The notes under the pieces: generated by a model
The model's database searches: none
What the model saw: only the letters and a program-made list of their open reading frames with translations
What the model was told of the DNA's origin: nothing
Position numbers and translations under genes: made by a program
Part shown: positions 12,165 to 23,054 of the stretch, piece after piece
Layout of the letters: the number at the start of each line of letters is the position of its first letter
Numbering within the stretch: the stretch's first letter is position 1
Assembly: GCA_027559495.1 (NCBI GenBank)
Contig: JAMXSV010000031.1
Span: 1 to 64,000 of the forward strand
Direction: 5' to 3'
DNA: 64,000 nt
Source: Aurifilum marmelostoma
Lineage: Eukaryota; Ascomycota; Sordariomycetes; Diaporthales; Cryphonectriaceae

Positions 12165-15100
12165 TCATCTCTTGGGCTGGGGACGATCCTCAGCGAGCGC
12201 GCTCTGGAGTATGGCCTGGTCATATGCATCGGCTTGCTGGACCCCAGCTGCCATCGCAGTACCCTTGATGGCGTTGCGGAAGTGCGTCGGGTCATCTTTG
12301 GTGGCAATGTCACCTCGTCCGTATGCTGTCGTCGCATCGTAGACGTGGCCGTTGCACACCGTACCGAAGTTGTTGGTCTGGTGACGATGCTGGGGCCAAT
12401 TACTCGATTGTGCACCACCGTAGGTCTGGTAATTAGCAAGAGAATCTCGCTGACCAAAAGCACCCTCGAGACTCGCTCCAGGCAAGCCGAAGGGGCTGTT
12501 TACGGCTGGCAGCCCCGATGCATTCTGGGAGAACGCGGTTGAGAAGGAGCTATTGCCCCACTCAAATCCTGAAGGTGATGGCATCTTCCCGTTTAGGTCA
12601 ACATTCTCTGATCCCGCTGCGGCCCGATAGGCACGAACATCCCCGTTGGCCGGCAAGAAAGGCGAAGCTCCACTGCTGTCGGCAGAGCCGCCGAGTCGCT
12701 GTCTCGAATGCCCAAAGCTACCACGAGCGTACCCGGAGACTCCAGATGAGGAACGCCCGGGCCGCAGGACATTCTGGCCGAATGGATGTCCAAATGGCGT
12801 ACCGCTCACACCCGAGAAGAGCTGTTCATCTGACCCGCCGCTTTGGGGTCGAGAGCCAGGACCAATGGCCGGAACAGAAGGATTGAAGGTAGATGTGCGG
12901 GAGCGCGACATGTGGAGAGGGGAAACAGCCTGTTGGGGCGTGGTCGTCGTACTCGCCCGGTCATAAGCAGAGCGTGGCGCATCGGCAGTCGCATCCCATT
13001 GGAAAGGAGGACTGGTGGTGTCAAACACACCGGCGCTGCCGTGAGGTTGCGTGGGCACACTGCCGAAGACTTGGTCGGCGGAGCCAGAGCGCATGTCATA
13101 GGACGCCCCACGCTGTGCACCAACAGAAGGGGCCTGTGCTCGAGGATCAAGGTCTGGGGTGTCATCCTCCAGAAGATGGTCCACCATATCCTCGATGCGA
13201 GCTTCAAGACTCAGGTCCGACTCTGTCTCCCCGGTATCGCCCGCGGCTGGGTCGTTGTAGACAGCGCCTTTTTTATGCGGGACCCTAGAGCCGGAGGAAT
13301 CCCCTGCATGGCCCAAACTACCATTGCCTGGGCAAACAGTCGCTTGCCCACCGACATCTCCGCCGCCAATGGCACGTTGTTGGGACTGTTCATCCTGAGA
13401 AGGGCTGAGACTGCGGAATTGCCCCTGAAGCTGGTCCATGTCTTGACCTGTGGGTTGCAAGCTGTCCGTTGGACCCTGGGCGAGCACTGGTGGCTTGCCG
13501 CCTTCTATGTAGGACACAGTGATTGCGCCACCGGATTCTTGGGTTATGGAAGTGTTGATGCTTAGCGGAAACCGTTGATCGAATGCAAGCGACAGTCCAC
13601 AGCCCATCAGATCGAATATGCGACTCAGCATCTCCTGCTCGGGGCTGTTCTTCGGCATACCGCTGTCTTCCCAGTGCGGCTTGAGAGTACCTTTGTCTGA
13701 TTCGTGTTGGAGACGACACATGGCCGGCAGACTAGGGTCATCGAACGGCTTCATCCCCAGAGCCACCTCATCTTCGGCTAGGAGGTAGGAAGACGGCGCC
13801 ATCGTCTTGCCTGTGAACTCTTTTGCGACCATTGTCAAGGTCTGGGCAAGGGCTCGATACATGTCGAAGACGTACGAGCCCAAATGCTGCTGATAGTCGA
13901 CGATGTCGATGCGATAGATGTAAAGCCAGGCCATGTAGATGCGTGTCAGAGGCAGCGCAGTCTCGGTGAAAGCACTGAACTCCTGAGGACCACTCGAAGC
14001 GGGCTCTTCTCTCTTGGAAGATTCGTCTTGCGCAGGAGGGGCAGTCTTGACGAACTCTTCCAGCTCGGAATGTAGCAGGCGGGAGATGGTCAGGATCCAT
14101 CGGACGTTCAATCTCAAGATAAATTGGCAAGAGGCAGACGCCTTCAGGCTCCACTCCTTCTCAATCCTGGATTTCGCGACCCAGTATGCTGCAATATTGA
14201 CAAGCACCATCTTCAGGACGAGAGGCAAAGCGCCTGGCTTTCTGAGCGTGATCTCCAGACGGTGTAAGACCTCCTCCTCCAGCTCAGGAGAGAAGTGATC
14301 TCCCTTGTACAAGCGCGCGTGTAGCTTGGTGAACCAGTTGGCAAATGCCTCGTTCGGATCGGGAGGAGCAGAGCGCTTGCCAGGTGTGGGTGACTGAAGG
14401 AGCTTTCTGAACTCCTGCTCTAGATTGGCGGCCGCGTTAGGATGCGGAGTCTCGATTGCTCGAGCGCGGTAGAGATGGTAGACGATATGCAGGTGGTTGT
14501 CGTCCTCAAGGATCCCGAGCTGATGATGGGCAGCGCCATGCGTGGGCTTCAGGTCATTAGCAAGCTCGTAGAAGAGCACAGCAGTCTTCAAGCCATCCGG
14601 TCGCGGGCGTGCCTTGTTCCTCCAGCGCGAGATGTCTCCTAGGTGGAGGAGCGTCGCATGGAACGACTTTTCGACTGCATCGGCGGGGATGGTGGCGCTC
14701 TGGGGCTCGTCGACAGCGGGAGCCTGTAGCTCCAAGAGACGGTTGATTCTCGGGATCTGGGGCATGCCATGGAGAGCCTCAAGACGCTGAAAGTAACCCT
14801 TGTAGAACAAGAGAGCCGTCTTCAGGTAGTTGTTGTAGAGCCTCTCCACCTTGCGCTTCGTCACCACGTGCTGCTGGCCCTTGAGGCTGCCATAGATGAG
14901 GTCTCGGTAGGCCTGGTTGACGAACGTGTGGAGTTTCCACATGACCTCCTCGGCATCCTGCTCGAAGGTGAAACGGGGGTCTTGCGAAATGGTGTAGACG
15001 AAGCGGAGGCGAAACCTATTACTCGGTCAGGACTTGTGCGATCGTCGCGACGGGGGTCGCACATTCCACGTACTCGGCCATGCCGTTTTCCAACCTGCTC

Positions 15101-15348
15101 AGCTGTTCCTCCTCGGTCTTTCCACTATTTCCCTTCTTCAGGCTCTCGATCTCGCGGATAATCTTCGATCGCTGCTTCTTCGCCTCTCTAGGTGGGTGAA
15201 TAGACTGTCAGCAGGGTGAAGGCGCGCCTGGCAAGAATATCACAAGCCTGGTGTCACCGTGACGTCGCAATCTCTCGTAGGGGCAGCAAATGACTTACTG
15301 CCAGAAGGCCTGTGCCCGGGCTGCTGGAGTCTCCATGGCAGAGGCCAT
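12165..15348 (-). CDS. EST1/SMG7/EBS1-like protein
   Basis: Exons (minus) 15299-15348, 15074-15187 and 12165-15015 give 1004 aa from the ATG at 15348 (MASAMETPAARAQAF). The N-terminal half is helical: a short coil (KKQRSKIIREIESL), then the 14-3-3-like/TPR region with FTFEQDAEEVMWKLHTFVNQAYRDL, YNNYLKTALLFYKGYFQRLE, FHATLLHLGDISRWRNK and GAAHHQLGIL, matching the EST1 N-terminal and DNA/RNA-binding modules. The C-terminal third is low-complexity Ser/Gly/Pro/Gln and probably disordered. In this family the 14-3-3-like domain binds phosphorylated UPF1 in nonsense-mediated decay, while yeast EST1 acts at telomeres. Fungal single-copy members are usually called SMG7/EBS1, and I favour that role. 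An in-frame upstream start is possible, but the 15348 ATG fits the homologous region. Confidence 0.88.
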
Positions 15349-15979
15349 GGTGGGCAACAATGATTGCCGACGCGACTGGGACAGGAAGGTGGGTAGAGGG
15401 GTAGAGGGGATGGGCTGAGTGTTTAGTGATGGGCTGGGACAAGAGATGTATGCGCAAGACGATAATGAGCCCACAGTCAAAGAGTGGGCTCACACATAGT
15501 CAGAACTGGCACAGCACAGCATTGGCGATCCATAACTGACTGTGCTGCTGGTGGTGGTGGTGCGTGTGGTGAGTCGAGCCTGGTCGGGGTGCCGCTGGAG
15601 TCGGCAGTGGTTTGCTGCTGTTGGAGCGCGTGGGTTTTGTCACAAGCAAGTACTGATGGGAACATCTGGTGGGGTAAGTACGTCTAGCCTTCCTTGTTCC
15701 TTTGCTAAGAATGGAATGGACTGGAGGTGACAGGAATCCCAAGTGGTTTTCCTGTCAAGGGCAAAAATGATTGTAAGGTTGGAGGGGAAAGGGGGCCGAG
15801 AACCAGCACAAGAGATGACAAGTTAAAGTGGTGTGTAGTTGAGAGACCATCGCCAAGATGGCAATCACTCCTCCAGGAATCAAAAAGAAATGCGGTTCCC
15901 CTGCCCTAAAACATCCAATTGATGGATCAGCTGGCTCTGTGAGACGGGCATCAAGACCCTTGTATGTTTGCTACTCAGG
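15349..15979. other. Upstream region of the SMG7-like gene
   Basis: Non-coding by inspection. It should contain the promoter and leader of the minus-strand SMG7-like gene. Short frames without family features were discarded. Confidence 0.45.
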
Positions 15980-16461
15980 CTACTGTAGGCACTTTTTCTT
16001 AGGGGGCTTAGGGGCTTTCTTAGCGCCCGCTATACGGAATCGGAGCACCTGACCGACATCCATCTCGACCTCAACCGGAGACGGGCTTGCTCTTAGGAGA
16101 ATTTTGTGACAGATACTGGTGAGAATCAGAGAACATGTAGTACTACTCTCGGCAATAATCTGAACAGTCAGCTTGGTCTTGTGATTATGAGGATATCTTG
16201 GCCAGCTCTGCATCTATAAGGCATTTCTAATAAGTAAAACCAGTTCTCTTCACTGCACTTACAAGCTTGTAAACATGTTGACCTTTTTCTTTGACATAGG
16301 CTAGAATCAGGCCCTTACTATTTAATGACACTATGTCGTTAGGACGTATGTGCGCCTGTAGGCTATCTTGCTAAATGCCTAAGCACAAGGACGGTGGTTA
16401 TTAGCATAGTAAAGCTATGAAGTCCATAAGTCCTAGTAAGGTCTCTAGACACCACCCGCAT
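15980..16461 (-). CDS. Possible small spliced gene, unknown function
   Basis: Two open segments on the minus strand join cleanly. 16263-16355 (31 codons, AHIRPNDIVSLNSKG...HVYKL) ends at a GTAAGT donor. After a 49-nt intron with a TTATAG acceptor, 15980-16213 (77 codons plus stop) continues with MQSWPRYP and ends in a Lys/Pro-rich tail (KKAPKPPKKK). The start is uncertain. A two-codon exon at 16456-16461 (ATG CGG before GTGGTG) joined to the CAG acceptor at 16356-16358 would give a 110-aa protein, but that donor is weak. The predicted product alternates hydrophobic strands (LTVQIIAES, VEVEMDVGQVLRFRI), suggesting a small beta-rich fold. Base composition is more A+T rich than neighbouring genes. 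I do not recognise a family. It could be a remnant. Confidence 0.35.
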
Positions 16462-17353
16462 TTTTTGGGCTACATGTGAGTCTCTCCTGTTTCCCCAAGT
16501 GCTTCATTCTAAACCCAGAAATTCCGTACATGGTTTGAATACGTTTCGCTCTCTTACTTCCAAGCTAGCTCTGCCTTTGGTCACAGGGTTGTGAAGAAAC
16601 CCAAAACTTTGCAATCAGGGTGAGGTGTACTGTACGCCACCTGATTTGTATGACGTGCTGAAAAAATGGAGATACTGTTACACTGGGCCTCTTGATTCAA
16701 AGCACATTTCTGAATATGTTAATACTCCTCTCGCTGTTATATAATGAACACGTGATTGACAAGAGAGAGCTGTGCATTATTCTATTTTTTTTTTGTTTCT
16801 GTGAACAGTGTATAGCAGATTGTACCTGGTCAGGGACACTCACCATCAGGGTGGTCGGAGGGTCCTAGTATCTAGCCCTACAGACGCAGAGTGGATGGGC
16901 CATCCTTGCCAGTGTTCAGTTCTTACTATCCTTCTGACGTTCTGCTCCTAGCCACTAGAGACGGTAAGTTTCCGACTCCTCCGCCAAACGTACGGCTCCC
17001 AGCAGGTAGTATTCACGCATCGCCACAGATTTTGAGTTAACTTAGTATACTGAGAATATCTGCAAGATCTCTCCGAGGATCAACAGATGACTTCAAAGGC
17101 AACCCCCTCAGTTCGTAACTAGACTTGGCAACGCCACGTCTAGCTTCGCTTGCAGGGCTCATTTATCCAGGCTTCACATGGGACCACATTTTCCGAGATT
17201 ATCACCTGGGAGCCAGTGGATTGCAAGGTACAGTCCGCTCAAGTCTTTCGATCTTGTCCGCCTATCCGTAGGCGCACCGTCTACGATTCGGCACGACAGC
17301 CGTCCATCCGACCGCGCACCGCTTCGCCTAGCAGCACCTCCGGCCGTCGAAAG
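16462..17353. other. Intergenic before the ZNF511-like gene
   Basis: Composition is mixed and somewhat A+T rich. The ZNF511-like frame is open back to about 17150 without an ATG, so an upstream exon supplying another start cannot be excluded. No other gene is seen. Confidence 0.45.
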
Positions 17354-18511
17354 ATGAAGCGCACACGCCGCTCAGAAGACGATGAGGATGCGTCCACCGC
17401 CAGCGACCAGGATATCGCCAATGCGCCCTCCGCCAAGATCGTAACCCTAGACAACAGCGACACAGATGCAGGGGCTACTACCACTGCTGCCACGACTGTC
17501 ATACAGTGCTCGTTGCCGGGCCATACACCGGGCCTGCGGTTCTCGTCTTACGGAGACTACGAGGGGCACTACAACACAGTCCACACGAACCGGTGTCTCG
17601 AGTGCAGGAGAAACTTCCCCACGTCACATGTTCTGGATTTGCATATCCTAGAGCAGCATGATGCCCTCGCCAAGATTAGACGGGAGAAGGGCGAGCCGAT
17701 TGTAAGTTTCACTTTTCGAGGGGTGTCCTGAGCAAACAATTCAAAGAGAGTATAGGCATGTGTAGTTGAATGGCCCTACAGAGGTGATAGGCAATTTCAT
17801 TCCGGGCTGACACTCATCTATCCTGCAGAGGATTTCAATGCAGAAAGTCTTTGTGTAGGATAGCCTCAAGTGAGGTGGTGTCTCTGCATCTCTACCTTTC
17901 AGGGTCCTCCTGACCTCGTCCTCCACAGACCCCAAGAGAGACAGAATCCAATTCTGCCATATGTTCACACTTTTGTGACAAGAGACTAATTGAGTGCACA
18001 GTATGCCTGTTTTGTAGAGACTTGTAGCGACAGATTCAAGGGTATAGGAAAGCGGCAAGACCACTTGATAAAGTCTCACAAGTACCCCACCAACTATTTC
18101 TTCGCTGTCACAAAATTTGGTATCGATGGCCGCAAGTCCATGCTGGTCGATGATCACAAACACCGGGGCAACTGGCAGAATGGCACCCGTGACCGCAAGC
18201 CCGACAAGGCGGACGGAATGGGCTCTAAACATGCCGAAGAGACCGGCAATGGCACCTCCTCGAAAGATCTTCCAATGAAGGATGCAGGAACACTGGCAAG
18301 TGTGCCCCAAGAGGCGATCAATAAATTAATGGAGGGCGCAGAAGATAGCCGACACAACCCCAATGAGAAGGAGAGGACCGGCTTGAACCAAGAGGCGGCC
18401 GCCATCGACGCGCAGATGGAGGATTTGGCAGGTGCCATGTCGGCCTTGCGATTCGTCCCGAGAGCAATCCGCCTCGGCCCCAAGCACAAGACTGAGCCCA
18501 GCCGACGATAG
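17354..18511 (+). CDS. ZNF511-like C2H2 zinc-finger protein
   Basis: Exons 17354-17701 and 18002-18511 give 285 aa; the 300-nt intron (GTAAGT donor, CAG acceptor) is long for this locus, but the junction EKGEPI-YACFVETC matches the family. Starting from ATG 17354 (MKRTRRSEDDED), an acidic, Ala/Thr-rich N-terminus leads to three finger-like units: CSLPGH...HYNTVH, CLECRRNFPTSHVLDLHILEQHD and CFVETCSDRFKGIGKRQDHLIKSH followed by KYPTNYFF. This spacing and the KxP..Y.F tail are those of ZNF511, a conserved eukaryotic protein of poorly defined function, presumed nuclear. The C-terminal 120 residues are polar and end with RLGPKHKTEPSRR. The conserved core is certain; the start is the weakest point. 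Confidence 0.82.
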
Positions 18512-18786
18512 GGCAACAGCAAGGCGGTGTTTTGTTCTTTGGGGTTTCGAGTGCTCAAAATACCCCATAGCATAGCATGGACTTGGAGAAGAACCTGTGA
18601 GGAGAACCATAAACCTCTATTGATCTGCAAAGTATCAGGCCCGGGAAGATGCCTACCTGGCTACTTTGGACGCAGGCCCTCTTGACCGCCAGTTTTGTAA
18701 AGTCACACAGACCGGAACTCCAAGCTCTTCCTGCCTTTCATTGCACATACGTTCGTCTTGTAATACCTCCTATGTGCTGTCCTCGC
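18512..18786. other. Convergent 3' regions (ZNF511-like / BUD31)
   Basis: Short convergent spacer between two stops, with no features beyond presumed 3' untranslated sequence. Confidence 0.5.
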
Positions 18787-19382
18787 TCAGTCGCTCGAGG
18801 CGCAGCCCCGGCACCCGCAGCTGACACACTGTAAGTCTTGGTCTTCTTTCAACTGTGCCCTCGGTACACGACATATGCACGTTCTGCCTTGCTGTCAGTA
18901 GGAAAAACGAAGGAGCTGATAAGATGGGGTACTTACGAGCTAAAGTTTGTCTCCTTGGTCTGGACGCATCGCAAGCAGCACAGCTAGAGAACCGATCTGT
19001 TAGCATCCAGCCACCTCAAGAGACGTGGTCTCAAATTCCTTGCCGGAAAAGATAGATTTTTCAGTTCAATGTGACGTACCTTCTCGTAGCCTTGTTTCTT
19101 CCACTTCGCGATCAGCATCGCGTCAGCGTAGTTGTTCTTTAGCAACCAGTCGTACAGCTGCTTGCTTATGGCCTCCTTTTCGTAATAGAGCTCGTAGATG
19201 TATCGACTCCGCTGGTGTGAGATCTGGAAAATGGGCCACTGTGCCTGGTGCTTGGGCACGTTGTCTGTGGGAGTGTTCTGTGCGTCCTTCATCTTGTTGC
19301 TGAAGATCAACAGGTCGTCTTCGATGTCGCTGAAGCCCTCTGGCGGGGGCTTCCGCTTGGACGCATGGCGGATCGCGGGCAT
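18787..19382 (-). CDS. BUD31: Splicing factor BUD31/G10 (CWC14)
   Basis: Exons (minus) 19080-19382, 18937-18983 and 18787-18883 encode 148 aa, the usual G10 family length. The N-terminus MPAIRHASKRKPPPEGF, then WPIFQISHQRSRYIYELYYEKEAISKQLYDW and LIAKWKKQGYEKLCCLRC, are diagnostic. The C-terminal zinc-binding Cys cluster reads LCCLRCVQTKETNF, then CICRVP, then CVSCGCRGCASSD-stop. The third exon needs the GGCAG acceptor at 18884-18888 to restore the TCICRVP frame. BUD31 is a component of the activated spliceosome near Prp19/NTC and the catalytic RNA core. It is divergent from the complex I gene, with only about 350 bp between the two ATGs. Confidence 0.97.
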
Positions 19383-19732
19383 TTTCGAGCAGCGTTAATG
19401 CGGTAGGGCGTTGTCAGGTGGAAGTGGATGAGGTTCTAAGTTATGGGAGAGTCGTTCGCGATTGGTCTTGTATCACTTGCATCCCTAGTCGGTGTTTACT
19501 CTTGTTGCTGCAGTGGCGATCGTTGTTGGGCTTGGAAATTCAAGGCTCCAGATAGGTGAGCGGCAGGCAAAGCCCATCCGCGCCGCGGGGGACTAGAGTG
19601 TGGCTTACATAACACAACGCGAGAACGGGCCCGCTGCGAGCTCCCCTTTGGAACGTCAGTTGCCTGGCAAGGACGAAGATCGGAAAGTAAGGCGGCCCTC
19701 TACACACGAACCCCACGAGCGATTGATCAGCC
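19383..19732. promoter_or_regulatory. Bidirectional promoter BUD31 / NUO14.8
   Basis: 350 bp separate the divergent ATGs of a splicing factor and a respiratory complex I subunit. Both promoters and both leaders must fit here. No TATA box is obvious, consistent with housekeeping expression. Confidence 0.6.
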
Positions 19733-20398
19733 ATGGCGACCATCTCACCAACACAATTCGCGCGCAAGACGCGGCAATGTTAGTACAGTCGAATGGTGGG
19801 CAATTTCACTCAAATGATCGCTGACGCTCTTTTGACAGCGACCAACTGGGCCGAAGCGCAACGGCGGGTGCTCGCAACCTACCGGGAATGGATCCGAGCT
19901 GTACGTCGATAAGGAGAGGGGAAACGACCCTTACCTTCCCCGATATTCGATCGACCGATCATGCGGCTATGGATGAAATAGAGGCTGACGAGATTTCCGA
20001 ATGCAGGCGCCTGAGATTCAGACCATGTACAACGTCCCCCTACCAGTGTCGGTCATCCGAACGAGAATGAGAGAGGAGTTCGAGAAGCACCGATACGTCA
20101 GCAAGTTGCCTGTTGTTGATGTGCTACTCTTCCAGAGCCATGCGGAATATCAGGTACTTAAGGATACAGTAGAGAAAAGTCTACGGGTCAGGTGCTAACT
20201 AGTGTGGGCCACAGGAAACAATGAACTTCTGGAAGCAGACGAACCACATCATGTCCTACTTCAAGGAGGAGAACTTCAGAGGTGACAAGAGGTTACCGAG
20301 CAGCTTCATGTCAGGTTTCTTGGAGGTTTGTTGTATTTCTGGCCCATATGATACCTGCATCGACATACTGACAAACTCACCAACAGGGGCGCAACTGA
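19733..20398 (+). CDS. nuo14.8: Complex I LYR subunit NUO14.8 (NDUFA6/B14)
   Basis: Five exons, 19733-19778, 19839-19900, 20007-20153, 20215-20325 and 20387-20398, give 125 aa. The protein is a LYR-motif accessory subunit of mitochondrial NADH:ubiquinone oxidoreductase that anchors the acyl-carrier protein on the peripheral arm. Seen: a short N-terminus, the LYR-type helix [17 protein letters not shown], then [12 protein letters not shown] and a C-terminal [13 protein letters not shown] segment. The last exon contributes only GRN-stop. Four introns in a 378-nt CDS make this the most intron-dense gene of the window. It has no cleavable presequence, as in the family. Its 3' end faces that of AC19, about 156 bp away. 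Confidence 0.96.
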
Positions 20399-20554
20399 AA
20401 TGGGATGTCAAAAAGAGTCCCTTGTACATATGAAATAGAGAGAGCTTTTCGAAATTGCTGGTCCAGAATTTCCCTTTTTATTTCCATCGTCCCATTATCT
20501 ACCATCACGCCGTGAACGCCAGCCCATGCAAATCATTTCTAGAGAAGTTCCGCC

Positions 20555-21190
20555 TCAGTCAAATAGACGTGGTTCGCCGTTCGGCTGCAATTGCTTCTTT
20601 GAAGGTGCCGGCTCGCTAGGCACCCGAGCCTCCCAAAACTTCTCAGCGACGACATCACACAAGTCCTGGAGGTCCTTGAGACCCTTTTTCAGAGCATCAA
20701 TAGCCGTAGTCTCCTCTGTAGAGTCTCGTCAGCCAGTGATCAGCGCCACACAGTGGCCAGCCAAGGGTTTACCCACTATAGGTCTGGATTCTCATGTTCA
20801 TCTTTGCTTCTGACGGATGAGGGATGGCATATGCGCAGAACTCAACATCCGGGCTGTACTTGCATGTTAGTTAGATGGACATGAACTCAGCTCGCACAAT
20901 GTTGCTTACTTCTTCATGATGATGTACCTTAGAGCATTGCCCAAGGTATGACCCTCGTCGCGGAACTCGAAGGATGCCGCAGTAGGCGTAGAGCCGGGAA
21001 GCTACGGCATATCTCAAGTTAGTATATTGTGCCAGCTGAGCAGGCTGTCCTGCGATGTGGCCGTGTCACATTGCCGTACCAGAAACAACTTGGTCTCCAA
21101 CTCCTCGTACTCCTCGGTGGCTTGCTCTGTCTCGCCGGCCTGAGACGCCTGCGCGTCGTCCATGACAGTATCTTCTCCGTTTGCTGACAT
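20555..21190 (-). CDS. RPC19: RNA polymerase I/III subunit AC19 (RPC19)
   Basis: Exons (minus) 21080-21190, 20910-21001, 20777-20853 and 20555-20715 encode 146 aa. An acidic, Glu/Gln-rich N-terminus of about 35 residues precedes the conserved RPB11-like fold: [43 protein letters not shown], then the long C-terminal helix [23 protein letters not shown]19 pairs with AC40 as the alpha-like heterodimer of RNA polymerases I and III in the nucleus. The splice junctions were chosen so that MK-NPDVEF and QTYKETTA stay in frame with the family. Divergent from the NmrA-like gene. Confidence 0.95.
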
Positions 21191-21932
21191 GGTGATCAAT
21201 ATGCGCTGGATGTTGAACTTGTGATCTGTGCTTCGTTTTGGGGTTGAAAGAGTGACGTGCTGTGGTATGAGTTGGGGTGGATGAATTTGGCTGAGGAACG
21301 GATGCATTCCCAAGATTTTTCGATAAGGCTGTTATCGGTAGGACTACCACTGCACTGCTGTGCACCATGGCAAGTCCGTCCCGTTGCCCCACTTCCGAAA
21401 CCTGGGGTCATCTAAACGGCCCTTCGTGCCGGCTTCAAAGCCTACAACACTCATTTCGCACCTGCAAAAATTTAAAATTCGAATCTTTTCGTCGTTAAGC
21501 TCCAAGTAATGGTAGGTATATGAAGGCGATTTTGAGCAGAACGGGAATGGACTACATCTCATGGAGGTCACATCGAACAGGGCCTCCACGGACCTCCGTG
21601 GACATCCCGTGGACTTCTGGAGACAATGCGGACAACGGGAGCTTGGTGTAAGATGACGGCGACCATCTTGGGACACGAGCCTGACTGCTGGATGGCGTAC
21701 ATGCTTCCCTCGCTTCCATCTTTGGCCGAGATTCGATGATTACGAAGCATTCTGGCTTCTGCCGTGCCGCGAAAGGATTTTGCGTCGAATTTCATGGAGA
21801 GAAACATAGAAATACGAGCACTTGTCTCCCCAGGCTCGTGCCTCAAATACATTACCTCCTACGACGTGGAGGAGAAAACAAGACACACATCCAGACCTAC
21901 TTTTGCCATCCGCGCGGTCATTAAAAGGAACC
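21191..21932. promoter_or_regulatory. Divergent promoter region AC19 / NmrA-like
   Basis: 741 bp between divergent ATGs, with no ORF of note. Near 21576-21620 the short words CTCCACGGA, CTCCGTGGA and CCGTGGAC occur as an imperfect direct/inverted repeat (TCCACGG / CCGTGGA), possibly a regulatory site. Function not known. Confidence 0.45.
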
Positions 21933-23054
21933 ATGGCCGCCAGAGATACATACAACGTCCTCATCACCGCCGCAGGTGGCAACATCGGACGGCCTCTTGT
22001 CCAGCGCTTCATCAATGAGGCATCAAGGTCTCTCAATAAGTATAAGCTCGTCCTCCCTACCCGCAGGCCGGGGCACATTAAAGCCTTCCTGCCCAGCAGC
22101 AGCATCCAGGGAGTTGAGTTTGTCATTCCTGAAGGTGACATTGGTGATCCGGTCTGGCTGGAATCCACATTGAGGGAGCACGACGTAGAGACAGTGATGC
22201 TGAACCTAAGTAAACTACCTCTGCAACACTTCTCCTTCTTTTACCTCCTCCTCCTCCTCCTTCGCCTGCACCCTTCCCTCTTAGTATGGAGCTGTTTCAT
22301 GAATCTCTCTAATAAATTGACCACATGTGCCACAGCCGGCGTAGAGGAGCTGATGCTCACTCTTAACTGCTTCGACGCCATGAGGCGCGCGTCCGTGAAG
22401 CACCTCGTCTACATCTCGGCTGCAGGTGACTTCTCGCCCAAGGCTATCGAGCAGGGCACGATGAAGTACATCCACGCGGGTCATATCGCCGTCAAGGTCC
22501 CCATCGAGCACAAGCTGGTCCACGGCGACCTGCCCTTCACCTGGACCATCCTCGGGCCCATGCTCTTCTTCACCAACGACCTGCGCAGCAGAGGACCCAT
22601 GATGGACCACGGCATCTTCCATGAGCCTCTACCCAGAGGCGGCGTCGGCCGTGTCGACCCTCAGGATATCGGCCTCGGAGCCTACCGCGCCATCGAGGAC
22701 CGGGGCAGGAAGTGGGGAGGGAAGAAGATCATGCTTGGCGGGCGACACTTGTACACCTCTGACGAGATCACGGGCCTCTGGGGCAGGGCGCTGGGGAAAG
22801 AGATCAAGATGGCCGGGACGGACCAGCAGTCGCTGGACGAGTTCGCCCGGTCCTTCTGCCAGCACACGGGCCAGCCGCCGATCTGGGGTCGTGATCTCGC
22901 CCTGATGTATATGGGCTTGGATCAAACGCCATGGTACCAGCAGACGGAGGAGGAATACCAAGTGCAGCGTGAGCTGCTGGGCAGGGAGCCGAACAGTTAC
23001 GAGAAGTTTGTGGCAGAGGCGGGTGCACAGTGGCTGGCTGAGGCGAAGAAGTGA
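21933..23054 (+). CDS. NmrA-like NAD(P)-binding protein
   Basis: Exons 21933-22209 and 22336-23054 encode 331 aa. An N-terminal Rossmann strand and dinucleotide loop (YNVLITAAGGNIGRPLV) is followed by the GVEFVIPEGDIGD strand-turn. The middle has VKHLVYISAAGDFSP and the substrate-side WTILGPMLFFTND, as in NmrA/atypical short-chain dehydrogenases. The C-terminus has the MGLDQTPWYQQTEEEYQ segment common to fungal NAD(P)-binding NmrA-type proteins. It lacks the YxxxK pair of classical dehydrogenases, so it may be a redox sensor or an isoflavone-reductase-like enzyme; the substrate is unknown. The intron (22210-22335) is exactly 126 nt, in phase and free of stops, so the unspliced message would also be open. 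Spliced reading (NLTGVEELM) best fits the family. Confidence 0.85.
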   Translation: MAARDTYNVLITAAGGNIGRPLVQRFINEASRSLNKYKLVLPTRRPGHIKAFLPSSSIQGVEFVIPEGDIGDPVWLESTLREHDVETVMLNLSKLPLQHFSFFYLLLLLLRLHPSLLVWSCFMNLSNKLTTCATAGVEELMLTLNCFDAMRRASVKHLVYISAAGDFSPKAIEQGTMKYIHAGHIAVKVPIEHKLVHGDLPFTWTILGPMLFFTNDLRSRGPMMDHGIFHEPLPRGGVGRVDPQDIGLGAYRAIEDRGRKWGGKKIMLGGRHLYTSDEITGLWGRALGKEIKMAGTDQQSLDEFARSFCQHTGQPPIWGRDLALMYMGLDQTPWYQQTEEEYQVQRELLGREPNSYEKFVAEAGAQWLAEAKK

